A stretch of DNA of 64,000 nt, taken from Streptomyces sp. MST-110588 (GTDB taxonomy: Bacteria > Actinomycetota > Actinomycetes > Streptomycetales > Streptomycetaceae). A program made the translations under genes and the position numbers. Shown here piece by piece: positions 8,082-16,900 of the stretch (position 1 is its first letter; the number at the start of each line of letters is the position of its first letter). The notes beneath the pieces are model-generated. The model worked only from the letters and a program-made list of their open reading frames with translations, had not been told where the DNA came from and made no database searches. The DNA lies in contig NZ_CP074380.1 in the NCBI RefSeq assembly GCF_022695595.1, forward strand, positions 6,578,001-6,642,000, read 5' to 3'.

Positions 8082-9457
8082 CAGAGCCGCGACGCAGAGC
8101 AGCGAAGGCCCGGAACCGGTGGGTGGTTACAGCGCTCGGCGCGCTGGTGGTGTGCACGGCGGCGGGCTGTACGGACGACTCGCCCGGCCCCGGACCGCGG
8201 AAGGGCGAGATCGTGCTGGCCACCGGCAGCGACCTGAGCAGCACCGGCGTACGTCAGGACCTGATCCGGGCCTGGGAGAAGAGGACCGGAAACACGGTCC
8301 GGATCGTCAAGCTCCCGGACACCGCGGACGGACAGCGCAGCCAGCTCCTGGCCGCCGGTCAGTCCGGCAACAGCGGCTACGACGTGCTGAACATCGACGT
8401 GGCCTGGACCGCGGAGTTCGCCGCCGCGGGCGTCATCCGCCCCTGGGAGGGCAAGCTGGACCCCGACTTCCTGGACAGCGTGGTGAAGACCACCCAGTAC
8501 GACGGCAAGGTGTGGGGCGTGCCCTTCAACACCGACGCCGGGCTGCTCTACTACCGCAAGGACCTCCTTGGCGAATACCTCGGCGACAGCCGGCCGCCGG
8601 ACAACTGGGGCGAGCTGAAGAACATGGCCACCCAGGTCACGGACGCGTACAACAAGAAGCACAAGGACAAGCTGGCCGGCCTGGTCACCCAGTTGCGCCC
8701 GTACGAAGGGCTGACCGTCAACACCCTGGAGGCGGCCTGGGCGGCCGGCGGCGCGCCGGAGGCGACCAGCTTCACCAAAGGGGAGCAGGTCGGCGCGCTC
8801 CAGCAGGGCGTAGCCGACCTGAAGACCCTGCTGAACTCGATCATGCCGCCCCAGGTGACGGCGATGGACGAGACGGAGAGCCGCCGCTGGTTCGCCGACG
8901 GCAAGGCGCTGTTCATGCGCAACTGGCCGGTGGAGTACGCCTCGGTCGCGGACAAACTCACCCCCGGCGAGCAGTTCGACGTCACCGAGCTGCCGACCCG
9001 CCCCAGGGACGGCAAGCGGCTGTCCGTACTGGGCGGGCAGAACCTGGCGATCTCGGCCGCCAGCGACCGGCCCGCACTGGCCCGTCAGTTGATCGAGGCA
9101 CTCACCGGCCCGCAGAGCGAACGCTGCCTGCTGGAGCGCGGCTTCGCGGCGACCCGCGACTCGGCGTACCGGGACCCGGGCCGGGCCCCCGTCTGCGGTC
9201 TGCCGCCCGAGAACGCCGATCGCGGCGAGAGCGGCGGGCCGTCGCCCGCGGGAGGTGACGGCCGGGAACCCGCGTACAAGAAGACGCTGTACGCGGCGCT
9301 GCGCGCGGCCGAACCCAGGCCGCGCAGCGTCCACTACCAGACGTTCAGCAAGGTCGTGCAGATCCGGGTCTCGGAGTACTTGCGCAGACAGGACAACACG
9401 GCGGTCGCGGACGCTCTGGCCAGGGAGGCGGACAAGGCGCTCAACGGGCGCGGCTGA
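8078..9457 (+). CDS. ABC-type solute-binding lipoprotein (family 1 SBP) of the caspase module
   Basis: 459 aa with GTG start overlapping the caspase stop (GTGA), so translationally coupled. The N-terminus has twin basic residues, a hydrophobic core and a lipobox TAAGC (Cys about 30), so it should be a membrane-anchored lipoprotein. The body reads as a sugar-type family 1 solute-binding protein: EIVLATGSDLSSTG, YDVLNIDVAWTAEFAAAGVI, VWGVPFNTDAGLLYYRKDLL and NLAISAASDRPALARQLIEAL. No permease or transporter ATPase is encoded nearby, which is odd for a transport component and fits a sensing or ligand-presenting role with the caspase protein. Two Cys residues near the C-terminus may pair. Confidence 0.8.
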   Translation: MTEPRRRAAKARNRWVVTALGALVVCTAAGCTDDSPGPGPRKGEIVLATGSDLSSTGVRQDLIRAWEKRTGNTVRIVKLPDTADGQRSQLLAAGQSGNSGYDVLNIDVAWTAEFAAAGVIRPWEGKLDPDFLDSVVKTTQYDGKVWGVPFNTDAGLLYYRKDLLGEYLGDSRPPDNWGELKNMATQVTDAYNKKHKDKLAGLVTQLRPYEGLTVNTLEAAWAAGGAPEATSFTKGEQVGALQQGVADLKTLLNSIMPPQVTAMDETESRRWFADGKALFMRNWPVEYASVADKLTPGEQFDVTELPTRPRDGKRLSVLGGQNLAISAASDRPALARQLIEALTGPQSERCLLERGFAATRDSAYRDPGRAPVCGLPPENADRGESGGPSPAGGDGREPAYKKTLYAALRAAEPRPRSVHYQTFSKVVQIRVSEYLRRQDNTAVADALAREADKALNGRG

Positions 9458-9579
9458 GGGGTCGTTCTTCGGGCAGGCCCGGGCGACCTGCGGGGGAAGC
9501 CGGTGCTGACCGTACGGTGAGACGTACGGAGAACAGTGCGATGCGGTGATACGCGCGGTGCGGTGGAACGCGCACGGAA

Positions 9580-9630
9580 AACGGCAGGCGGTCACCGGGG
9601 CGCGAATGGCCCCGGTGACCGCCTGCCGTT
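9580..9630. terminator. Bidirectional terminator, 22-bp perfect stem
   Basis: 9580-9601 and 9609-9630 are perfect inverted complements (core CGGCAGGCGGTCACCGGGGC) with a 7-nt loop. It lies between the converging caspase module and the pitH operon and would stop both. Confidence 0.9.
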
Positions 9631-9659
9631 CAGTCTGTTCGAGCCTGTCCGAAGGCTTC

Positions 9660-9911
9660 TCAGCGGGCGACGATCAGGTAGATGCCGTACGCCACGGCCG
9701 CCGCGCACAGGGCGAAGGCGGCGTACGCGCCCGTACGGGCCGCTGCGGACGGTGCGGTGGTGGCCGGGCCGCCGGTCGGCGCCGCCCCGCCCGCCGGCCG
9801 GCGCTTGCGGGACGTGCCGACGATGCCGACGGTGAACAGACCCACGATCCCGACCGTCACCACGAGGGTGACGCCGAAGACCTGGCCCAGAGCTGCCCAG
9901 TCGATGCTCAT
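9660..9911 (-). CDS. Small membrane protein encoded with the phosphate transporter
   Basis: 83 aa with two hydrophobic segments (about residues 8-31 and 62-81) around a basic, Pro/Ala-rich loop SRKRRPAGG. It is translationally coupled to pitH: its ATG overlaps the pitH stop by 4 nt. A similar short membrane protein accompanies pitH in other Streptomyces (recall). Function unknown; a modulator of the transporter is the natural guess. Confidence 0.8.
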   Translation of the reverse strand: MSIDWAALGQVFGVTLVVTVGIVGLFTVGIVGTSRKRRPAGGAAPTGGPATTAPSAAARTGAYAAFALCAAAVAYGIYLIVAR

Positions 9912-11263
9912 GCGGGTGTCATTCCTTGGGTGCGGGAAGTGCGGGGGAGGGGGCGGTCAGCCGGCGGCCGTGGCCGCGGCGGGCGGGGCGGGGCGACGGG
10001 CTCGTGCGGCTCTTGCGCGCCGGCCGTCGGAACCGTCGCCGTGGCCGCGGCCGGCGCGCGGGGTACCGGGCCGGCGGGCGGCGGGGAGACGGCGCGCAGC
10101 GCGGTGGTGACCACGCCCGCCGGCTCGGCGGCCGGGCCGGTCCCGGCGTCCGCGGTGGCCGGGGTCTCGTTGACGTTGGTGTGGTCCACCGGCTTGCGGC
10201 GCGAGGCCCACCAGATCGCGCCGCAGGCGGCGAGCGCGAGGACGGCGACGGCCGCGACACCCCAGTCGCCCCGGCCCGCCAGGAAGGCGGCACCCGCCGA
10301 GACCAGACCGGCGGCCGGCAGCGTCAGCCCCCAGGCGATGACCATGCGGCCCGCCGTGGACCAGCGCACCACGCCGCCCTTGCGGCCCAGGCCCGCGCCC
10401 ATGACCGAACCGGAGCAGACCTGGGTGGTGGAGAGCGCGAAGCCCAGGTTCGAGGAGGCCAGGATGGTGGCCGCGGCGCCGGTCTGGGCGGCGAAGCCCT
10501 GCGGCGGCTGGATGTCGGTGATGCCCTTGCCCATCGTACGGATGATCCGCCAGCCGCCCAAGTACGTGCCGGCGGCGATGGCCAGACCGGCCGAGGCGAT
10601 GACCCACAGCGGCGGGTCGGAGTGCGGGGCGAGGACGCCGCCGGTGATCAGCGCGAGGGTGATCACACCCATCGTCTTCTGCGCGTCGTTGGTGCCGTGG
10701 GCCAGCGAGACCAGCGCCGCCGAGGCGATCTGCCCGGCGCGGTAGCCCTTGGCGGTGTCCTCCTCGTCGTGGTGGCGCGCCAGACGGTAGGTGAGGCGGG
10801 TCGCCGCCATCGCGGCCAGACCGGCGACGACGGGCGCGGCCACGGCCGGGATCAGGACCTTCATCACCACGGCGGAGCCGTGGACGCCGCCGGTGCCGAC
10901 GGAGACCAGCGTGGCGCCGATCAGCCCGCCGAAGAGGGCGTGGGAGGAGCTGGAGGGCAGCCCCGCCAGCCAGGTGAGCAGATTCCAGACGATCGCGCCG
11001 ACCAGGCCGGCGAAGATCACTTCCGGTCTGATTCCGGCGGTCTCGTCGATGATGCCGCCGGAGATGGTCTTGGCGACCTCCACGGACAGGAACGCGCCGA
11101 CGAGGTTGAGGACCGCCGACATCGCCACCGCTGTCTTGGGCCGCAGTGCCCCGGTGGAAATGGTGGTGGCCATGGCGTTGGCCGTGTCGTGGAAGCCGTT
11201 CGTAAAGTCGAACACCAAGGCCGTGACGATCACGATCCCGATGAGAAGCGTGATGTGTTCCAT
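9908..11263 (-). CDS. pitH: Low-affinity inorganic phosphate transporter, PiT family
   Basis: 451 aa. Both PiT/PHO-4 signatures are present: DFTNGFHDTANAMA near the N-terminus and LAHGTNDAQKTMG in the second half, with about ten membrane segments between and around them. PiT proteins carry metal-phosphate complexes into the cell using the proton gradient. The C-terminal 90 residues are a Pro/Ala/Thr-rich cytosolic tail. A PHO box lies about 50 bp upstream, so PhoP probably controls it, as described for pitH2 of S. coelicolor. Followed by a coupled small membrane protein. Confidence 0.93.
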   Translation of the reverse strand: MEHITLLIGIVIVTALVFDFTNGFHDTANAMATTISTGALRPKTAVAMSAVLNLVGAFLSVEVAKTISGGIIDETAGIRPEVIFAGLVGAIVWNLLTWLAGLPSSSSHALFGGLIGATLVSVGTGGVHGSAVVMKVLIPAVAAPVVAGLAAMAATRLTYRLARHHDEEDTAKGYRAGQIASAALVSLAHGTNDAQKTMGVITLALITGGVLAPHSDPPLWVIASAGLAIAAGTYLGGWRIIRTMGKGITDIQPPQGFAAQTGAAATILASSNLGFALSTTQVCSGSVMGAGLGRKGGVVRWSTAGRMVIAWGLTLPAAGLVSAGAAFLAGRGDWGVAAVAVLALAACGAIWWASRRKPVDHTNVNETPATADAGTGPAAEPAGVVTTALRAVSPPPAGPVPRAPAAATATVPTAGAQEPHEPVAPPRPPRPRPPADRPLPRTSRTQGMTPA

Positions 11264-11312
11264 TCACCCAGGCAATCAGTTCGATGGTCAATGACGCTCG
11301 GACCGTACGGAC

Positions 11313-11334
11313 GGAGGGTGAACGGAAGGTGAAC
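11313..11334 (-). promoter_or_regulatory. PHO box (PhoP binding site) upstream of pitH
   Basis: On the minus strand two adjacent 11-nt direct repeats, GTTCACCTTCC and GTTCACCCTCC, match the GTTCACC-type direct repeat unit of Streptomyces PHO boxes exactly in sequence and period. Distance to the pitH start is about 50 bp. Confidence 0.88.
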
Positions 11335-11514
11335 TGAGGCGGGCGTGACGGTGATGCCCCCGCGGGGTGTTCACGCGGGGGCGGTGTGGCGGACGTCCGG
11401 CGGCCGTGTGGCGGACGCTTTCCCGTCACCCGGTTCCCGGTCACGTTCCCGGCCGGGCTTTCGATCAGGGCCTCGATCAGGGCTTCGATCGGGGTCTCGG
11501 CCAGGGCCTCGTCC

Positions 11515-12333
11515 TCATCCTCTGGCGAACCTCTTGAGCTGCGCCACCGAGCCGTTCCACCGGTTCTGGTCACCGGGCAGCGCGCCGTCGTCGGCGTACT
11601 GCCGGAAGCTCACGAACGACCAGCCGGCGGGCAGCGGACCGGCGGCGCCGTGCCAGTCGGCCAGCCACAGCGGGTGGGTGCGGCCGAAGGACCGGTTGCC
11701 ACCGGTGCAGCCGTTCCACCACCGGGCCGTGGTGTAGATCACGGGCGTCCGGCCCGTACCGCGCCGGACCTCCCGGCTGAACGCCCCGATCCACCGGACC
11801 AGGGCGGCCCGGCTCATCCCGAAGCAGGGGTTCTTTCTGTTGTACGGGTTGTGCTCGATGTCCAGTGCGGGCGGCAGCGTCCAGCCGTCGGCCGACCACC
11901 GGCCGCCGTTGCGCAGGAAGTACCGGGCCTGCGCGGTGCCGGAGGAGGCGGTCGGCACCGCGAAGTGGTACGCGCCACGCACCAGGCCGGCCCGCCGGGA
12001 GCCGTTGTACTGCTGGCGGAAGTAGGGGTTCCGGTAGGAGAGCGCCTCGGTGGCCTTGACGTAGACGAAGCGCGCGCCCTTGGCCCTGGCGCTGTGCCAG
12101 TCGACGTTCTTCTGGTGCGCGGAGACGTCGTGGCCCCTGAGCCGGATGGGGGCGGCCAAGGCGGTGGGGGCCGCGGCGAGGGTGGTGGTACCGAGTGTGG
12201 CGGCTACGACGGAGACGGCGAGCAGGGCGCGCCGGCCGCGCCGATCGCGGCGGTCGCGGCGGTCGAGGTACGACGGGTGGGTGGCTGTCGCTGAATGGTC
12301 CGGTGAGTGGAGCGGCTGATGATCACGAGCCAT
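11515..12333 (-). CDS. Secreted GH25 lysozyme (peptidoglycan muramidase)
   Basis: 272 aa. A basic N-terminus (RRDRRDRRGRR), hydrophobic core and AAAPTALAAP cleavage region form a signal peptide of about 60 residues. The mature domain has the GH25 landmarks: GHDVSAHQKNVDW at the start of the barrel, FVYVKATEA, YHFAVP, the catalytic acidic pair in PALDIEHN, and WLADWHG near the end. GH25 enzymes cut the beta-1,4 bond between N-acetylmuramic acid and N-acetylglucosamine. It stands alone, divergent from the aldolase gene; the 250 nt to pitH hold the PHO box and short imperfect repeats (about 11466-11510). Confidence 0.92.
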   Translation of the reverse strand: MARDHQPLHSPDHSATATHPSYLDRRDRRDRRGRRALLAVSVVAATLGTTTLAAAPTALAAPIRLRGHDVSAHQKNVDWHSARAKGARFVYVKATEALSYRNPYFRQQYNGSRRAGLVRGAYHFAVPTASSGTAQARYFLRNGGRWSADGWTLPPALDIEHNPYNRKNPCFGMSRAALVRWIGAFSREVRRGTGRTPVIYTTARWWNGCTGGNRSFGRTHPLWLADWHGAAGPLPAGWSFVSFRQYADDGALPGDQNRWNGSVAQLKRFARG

Positions 12334-12575
12334 TGTTCCCCCCGGAAAACGGCGTCCATGACAAATCCACCAGAGGCTACCGGATGATCCCTAGAAGGCG
12401 GTCGATCTCCGGCCAATGCCTTGTAGGAGATGATGTATCGGTATATGACGGGAACGCCCGAATACCGGAGGATCGTCGTCCGCGCCCGGCGCCCGCCCTG
12501 TCCCGCCGTCCGCCCCGCCCGTACGGTGTCGACCGACAGGCCCGACACGCCACAGCGCACGGGAAAGGGATCCGT

Positions 12576-13235
12576 ATGACGGAGCGGGAAGCCATCGAGG
12601 GCGCCTGGCGCGATCTGGTCGCCACGGCCCGGCGCACGGTCGCCGACGGGCTGGTCGTCGGCACGTCGGGCAATGTGTCCGTACGTGTCGGGGATCAGGT
12701 TCTCGTCACGCCCAGCGGCGTCCCCTACGACCGGCTGGGCCCCGGCGACCTCACCGCCGTGGACCTCGACGGCCGCCGGACCGCCGGCGCCCTGGAACCC
12801 ACCAGCGAACTCCCCATGCACCTGGCGGTCTACCGCACCACCGGCGCCACCGCGATCGTGCACACCCACGCGGCCCACGCCACCGCCGTCTCCACCCTGG
12901 TCACCGAGCTCCCCCTGATCCATTACATGGCCGCGGCTCTCGGCGGCCCCGTCCGTGTCGCCCCCTACGCGCTGTACGGCACCGAGGAGTTGGCCGAGAA
13001 CATGCTCGGCGCGCTGCGCGACCGTACCGGCTGCCTCCTGCGCAACCACGGCACCGTCACCTACGGCACCACCCTGGACCAGGCGTACGACCGCACCGCC
13101 CAGCTCGAATGGATGTGCCGCGTGTGGCTCGCGGCCAGTTCCGTACCGGGGCGTGAGCCGGCGCTGCTCTCCGCGGAGCAGGTGCGGGAGGTGGGCGAGA
13201 AACTCCGGGGGTACGGACAGCGCCGCCCCCAATGA
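12576..13235 (+). CDS. Class II aldolase/adducin family protein (fuculose-phosphate aldolase-like)
   Basis: 219 aa, ATG 12576 after GGAAAGGGA. The fold is recognised from GLVVGTSGNVSVR (phosphate loop), LVTPSGVPYD, LEPTSELPMHLAVYR (catalytic Glu region), the zinc ligands in VHTHAAHATA and LRNHGTVTYG. These enzymes cleave sugar phosphates such as L-fuculose-1-phosphate into dihydroxyacetone phosphate plus an aldehyde, or act in the methionine salvage branch. No sugar-kinase or salvage neighbour is present, so the substrate is open. A 17-bp tandem repeat begins at the stop codon. Confidence 0.9.
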   Translation: MTEREAIEGAWRDLVATARRTVADGLVVGTSGNVSVRVGDQVLVTPSGVPYDRLGPGDLTAVDLDGRRTAGALEPTSELPMHLAVYRTTGATAIVHTHAAHATAVSTLVTELPLIHYMAAALGGPVRVAPYALYGTEELAENMLGALRDRTGCLLRNHGTVTYGTTLDQAYDRTAQLEWMCRVWLAASSVPGREPALLSAEQVREVGEKLRGYGQRRPQ

Positions 13236-13316
13236 CCATCCGCCTGCGATGACCACCCGCCCGCAACGGGCATCCGCCCGCGATGACCACACGCCTGCGA
13301 AGACCATCCGCCCGCC
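13232..13316 (+). repeat. 17-bp tandem repeat, five copies
   Basis: Five consecutive degenerate 17-bp units of the type ATGACCACCCGCCCGCG run from the last codon of the aldolase gene into the spacer. They lie just upstream of the alpha/beta-hydrolase gene. No function is evident. Confidence 0.8.
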
Positions 13317-13431
13317 TTCCGGGCGGGCCCGCTGTCATGGACGCGCGGTCCGTGGGCACGCGTGCCCCATGGATCACTCGCGCGCCGCCGCCCACTGGCC
13401 GCATCCGCCGGCCCTGCCCACACTAAGGAGG

Positions 13432-14559
13432 ATGCGTCTGGGAACCGTGGCGGCAGCGACCGCAACCACCGTGATCGGGGCCGGCGCGACCGCGCTGGCG
13501 GTCGGCCGGTACGCCAGCGACGCCGCCCTGAGAACACCGTCCGGCCTGCCCTTTCCCGGTGATCCACGGATCACCGTGCAGGCCGTCGCCGACGGCTGGA
13601 TCACCCTCGACCGCAACGCCGCCGCCCTGCGGCCGGGCACGTACGGGCTGACCGGCGACGGCTGCCACGCGGTCGTGGGCCCGCTGGCCGAGGACGCCCC
13701 GCACCCCGCCGGCGCCGTCGTACGCCGTCTGCTGCGCGTCAGCAAGGGCGCGCCGCGCCCCGGCGCCCGGATGCGGCTGACCCCGCAGGTCTACACCGGC
13801 CACCCGCGCGAGGCGCTGGAACTGGAGTGCTCCGACGTCGAGGTCCCCGGCGAACTGGGCCCGCTCCCGGCCTGGTTCGTGCCCGGCTCGCGGGACCTGT
13901 GGGTCATCATCGCGCACGGCCTGGGCACCACCCGCGAGCACCCCATGATCGTCATGCCCTTCCTGCACCGCTACCGGCTCCCCGTACTGGACCTCGCCTA
14001 CCGCAACGACGCCGGCGCCCCGCGCTCCACCGACGGCGTCAGCCACCTCGGCGACTCCGAGTGGCGCGACCTGGACGCCGCGATCCGCCACGCCGTCCGC
14101 CACGGCGCCCGCCGCGTCGTCCTGTACGGCTGGTCCACCGGCGCCTCCATGGCCCTGCACGCCGCCGCCAACTCCGCGCTGCGCCACCACATCAGGGGCC
14201 TGATCCTGGACTCCCCGATCCTCGACTGGCAGGCCACCGTACGGGCCCTGGCCGCCGCCCGCGGCACCCCGCGCCCCCTGCTGAGCCTGGCCGTACGCGC
14301 CGCCGAGGGGAGTACCGGCCTGCACTCGGACCGGCTGGCCGGGGCCACCGACCCCGCCCTGCTGTCCGTGCCGACCCTCCTCCTGCACGGGCCGGACGAC
14401 ACCATCGCCCCGTGGGGGCCGTCCCGGGAACTGGCCGCCCGCCGCCCCGACCTGGTCACCCTCCACCCCTTCGCGCAGGCCCAGCACGCCGCCATGTGGA
14501 ACACTGCGCCCTCCGCCTACGAAGAGACGCTGCGCCGCTTCCTGACGCCGCTCATGTAG
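13432..14559 (+). CDS. Alpha/beta hydrolase with N-terminal membrane segment
   Basis: 375 aa from ATG 13432 (AAGGAGG directly before it, very close spacing; an in-frame ATG at 13369 would add 21 residues). An N-terminal hydrophobic stretch (about 4-27) suggests a signal anchor. The hydrolase core has the oxyanion region HGLGTTREH, the nucleophile elbow YGWSTGAS (G-x-S-x-G), an acid loop LLLHGPDDTIAP and a terminal catalytic histidine in AQHAAMWN. Likely an esterase or peptidase of the prolyl-oligopeptidase-like group; substrate unknown. Confidence 0.85.
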   Translation: MRLGTVAAATATTVIGAGATALAVGRYASDAALRTPSGLPFPGDPRITVQAVADGWITLDRNAAALRPGTYGLTGDGCHAVVGPLAEDAPHPAGAVVRRLLRVSKGAPRPGARMRLTPQVYTGHPREALELECSDVEVPGELGPLPAWFVPGSRDLWVIIAHGLGTTREHPMIVMPFLHRYRLPVLDLAYRNDAGAPRSTDGVSHLGDSEWRDLDAAIRHAVRHGARRVVLYGWSTGASMALHAAANSALRHHIRGLILDSPILDWQATVRALAAARGTPRPLLSLAVRAAEGSTGLHSDRLAGATDPALLSVPTLLLHGPDDTIAPWGPSRELAARRPDLVTLHPFAQAQHAAMWNTAPSAYEETLRRFLTPLM

Positions 14560-14872
14560 CCCCGGCCGGACGGCCCTGCTTGTTCGTACGGCCCCTTGCA
14601 TGCGTACGGTCCCCTTCGCGCCATCCCGTTCGTACGGTCCCCTTCGCACGGTCCTGTTCGTTCTCGTTCGCAAGGACCCGCTCGTACGGTCTCTTCGCGC
14701 GGACCCGGCCGCACGGCTCTCCCCGTACGGTCGTACGGCCCCGGCCGGATGGCCCGCCGCACCGTCGCGGCCGGGCCGGGCGGCCCCGGCCGGGGAAGAG
14801 CACGCGCCGGCCCACAAGGCGCAGGACGGGTTCCGATTGGGCTTTCGGGCCGTCAGCGGCAAGACTGCTCCT
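14560..14872. other. Gene-free stretch of degenerate CGTACGGTCCCCTTCGC repeats
   Basis: About 310 nt with at least six spaced copies of CGTACGG, several embedded in the longer unit CGTACGGTCCCCTTCG. The open frame here is an extension of the downstream gene but lacks a ribosome site and has repeat-driven composition, so I treat it as intergenic. Confidence 0.6.
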
Positions 14873-16330
14873 GTGACGTCCCGTACTCCGCGCGACTCCC
14901 GGCTCCGACTGGTCCCCCGTCAACCGATCGCCGCTGCCCGCCGGGCGGTGAGCACCCGGGCCGCCCGGCCGGCGCCCCGGCCCCCCGCGGGCATGCCGCC
15001 ACCCGCCGAACTGGCGCGGCAGGCCCGGAGCTGCCTCGCCGGAGCCGTCCGGCTGGCCCGCTGGGCCGACGGCGGCCGGGGCGGATCCAAGGCCGGAGTG
15101 CGGGCCGGAGCGGACGGGGCACTTCCGGAGGCCGTCGTGGAGCGGGCCGCCGCCGGACTGGAACTGACGCCGCGGCAGGTGCGCGCGGACTGGGACCGGG
15201 CCAGGCTGGCCGGGCTGATCGAGCTGCACCAGGGCCTGGCCCGGCCCGGGTGGCGGCTGCGTGCCTGGGACCGCGACGACGCGGCGGCGCTGCGCGGCTG
15301 GGTCGCGCTCTTCGACGCCTGGTCGCTGGCGCGCCCCACGCCCCCCGGCGCCGCGCCGACCGTCGTCGCCGAAGTCGTCGAGGCCGTACCGCAGTTGCTC
15401 TCGCTGCTGCACCTGTCGGCCGGCCCGGTCCGGCTGCCGGTCCTGCTGGACCTGCTCGGCCAGCGCGTCGCCGAGCTGCGTACGGAGCGCTGCGAGGTCC
15501 TGTACGGACAGGCGGGCGGCGAGGGGGAGGACGGCGGCGCGCCGGGCGGCCGGGAAGGGACGCCGGGCGACCCGGCCGGGGTGCCCTTGGCGGCGCTCCT
15601 GGACTGGGCGCTGGACGGGCTCTCGACCGTGGGAGCGCTCGTGGTGCGCGGCGGTGCGAAGACCGGCGTACCCGCCGAGCGCGAGGCGCTGCTCACCCCC
15701 CTCGGCAACTGGTCGGTGTGGGTCAAGCTGGAACAGATCTGTGTCGCGGCCCAGAGCCCGGCCGGCAACATCGAACGCTCCGCCGAGGCGATGCTGCGCG
15801 GCTGCGCCCGTCTGACCCCGGGCCCGGCCCGCGCCGAATACCGGGCCTGGCTGGCGGCCCGGTCCGTCGGCAGCGCCGTCGAGGAGCTGCTGGAGGTGGC
15901 CCGGGGCGAGGACGCCCTGCTGCGCGGCCTGGCCTTCGAGGCGCTGCGCGCGGTCGGCGCGCCCGCCGAGCCCGCCGTGCGCGCCGCCGCCGAGGAGCCG
16001 GGCCTGCGGCCGTACGCCCTGCTGTGGCTGGTCGAACACGAGGGCGGCGACCCGGAGACCGCGCCGGACGTCCTGACCCGCGAGGAGGCCACCTGGCTGT
16101 GGGTGGACACCGCCGCGGCCGTCGCGGACCACGGCGAGAGCCAGCTCCTGGTCCGCCACCTCGACTCGGCGGTCCAGGGCTCGGTGCCGCGCCTCCTGGA
16201 AGAGGTACGGGCCGTGGGGCACCCGCGCACCGTGCAGGTCCTGGTCGCGCTGGCCGCGGCACACCCCGACCCGGCCCTGGCCAAGGCCGTCCGCCGGGCC
16301 GCCTTCCAGGTCCACACCGGCGGGGTGTGA
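14873..16330 (+). CDS. Conserved hypothetical protein, helical-repeat-like
   Basis: 485 aa from GTG 14873; longer starts exist but run through low-complexity repeat sequence. I do not recognise a named family. The N-terminal 50 residues are basic and Ala/Pro-rich; residues about 80-125 (PEAVVERAAAGLELTPRQV) look like a winged-helix-type DNA-binding or docking helix pair; the C-terminal half is a run of Ala/Leu-rich amphipathic helices suggestive of HEAT-type repeats. A Gly/Glu loop interrupts at about residue 215. No membrane segments. Convergent with the VOC gene. Confidence 0.7.
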   Translation: MTSRTPRDSRLRLVPRQPIAAARRAVSTRAARPAPRPPAGMPPPAELARQARSCLAGAVRLARWADGGRGGSKAGVRAGADGALPEAVVERAAAGLELTPRQVRADWDRARLAGLIELHQGLARPGWRLRAWDRDDAAALRGWVALFDAWSLARPTPPGAAPTVVAEVVEAVPQLLSLLHLSAGPVRLPVLLDLLGQRVAELRTERCEVLYGQAGGEGEDGGAPGGREGTPGDPAGVPLAALLDWALDGLSTVGALVVRGGAKTGVPAEREALLTPLGNWSVWVKLEQICVAAQSPAGNIERSAEAMLRGCARLTPGPARAEYRAWLAARSVGSAVEELLEVARGEDALLRGLAFEALRAVGAPAEPAVRAAAEEPGLRPYALLWLVEHEGGDPETAPDVLTREEATWLWVDTAAAVADHGESQLLVRHLDSAVQGSVPRLLEEVRAVGHPRTVQVLVALAAAHPDPALAKAVRRAAFQVHTGGV

Positions 16331-16426
16331 ACCGGGCGGGGCGGCCGGACGCACCGCACCGCACCGTATCGGCGGCCCGGCCCACCTGACCGTACCGGCG
16401 GCCGAGCCCGGCAGACCGGCCGGCCG

Positions 16427-16843
16427 TCAGCTCAGGGTCGCCCCCGGTGTGTACGTCCCGAAGGTCCACAAGTTGCCCTCGGCGTCACGGGCCGTGTAGT
16501 CCCGCGAGCCGTATTCCTGGTCCGTGGGCGGCGTCAGTATCTCCACCCCGGCCTGCTCGGCCCGCTTGTGGTGCGCGTCCGGGTCCTGGACGACGACATA
16601 GACACCGGCCGGCCCCGCGTCCCGCATCGCCTCGCCGTAGACGCCGCCGTGCCCTTTGGAGCCCAGCATCACCGTGCCGTTGCCGTAGGACAGCTCGGCG
16701 TGCAGCACCGTGCCGTCCTCGCTCTCGTACAGTGCGTCGCGGGTGAAACCGAACCCTTCGGTGAGCTGCCGGATGGCCGCCTTGGCGTCCCGGTAGAGCA
16801 GCGTGGGGAAGAGGGTGGGCGCACCCGTTGCGGTGTCGGCCAT
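16427..16843 (-). CDS. VOC (glyoxalase/bleomycin-resistance) family protein
   Basis: 138 aa, ATG 16843. PTLLYRDAKAAIRQLTEGFGF opens the first beta-alpha-beta-beta-beta unit and VYVVVQDPDAHHKRAEQAG with a closing DAEGNLWTFGTY forms the second; the End-terminal N-x-W-x-F-G-x-Y signature is typical of the group. VOC proteins bind a metal and act as lyases, dioxygenases or drug-binding proteins; the substrate cannot be told. A PafBC-like promoter element lies about 60 nt upstream. Confidence 0.88.
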   Translation of the reverse strand: MADTATGAPTLFPTLLYRDAKAAIRQLTEGFGFTRDALYESEDGTVLHAELSYGNGTVMLGSKGHGGVYGEAMRDAGPAGVYVVVQDPDAHHKRAEQAGVEILTPPTDQEYGSRDYTARDAEGNLWTFGTYTPGATLS

Positions 16844-16900
16844 GATGATCACCGTCCTTCGTACGGTCTCTTCTTCGGCCTGTCGTGCGATCTGTGTCAC

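Noticed and set aside
9458..9579. Permease or ATPase gene for the solute-binding lipoprotein
   Set aside because: None found here or elsewhere in the window; the module ends at the terminator.
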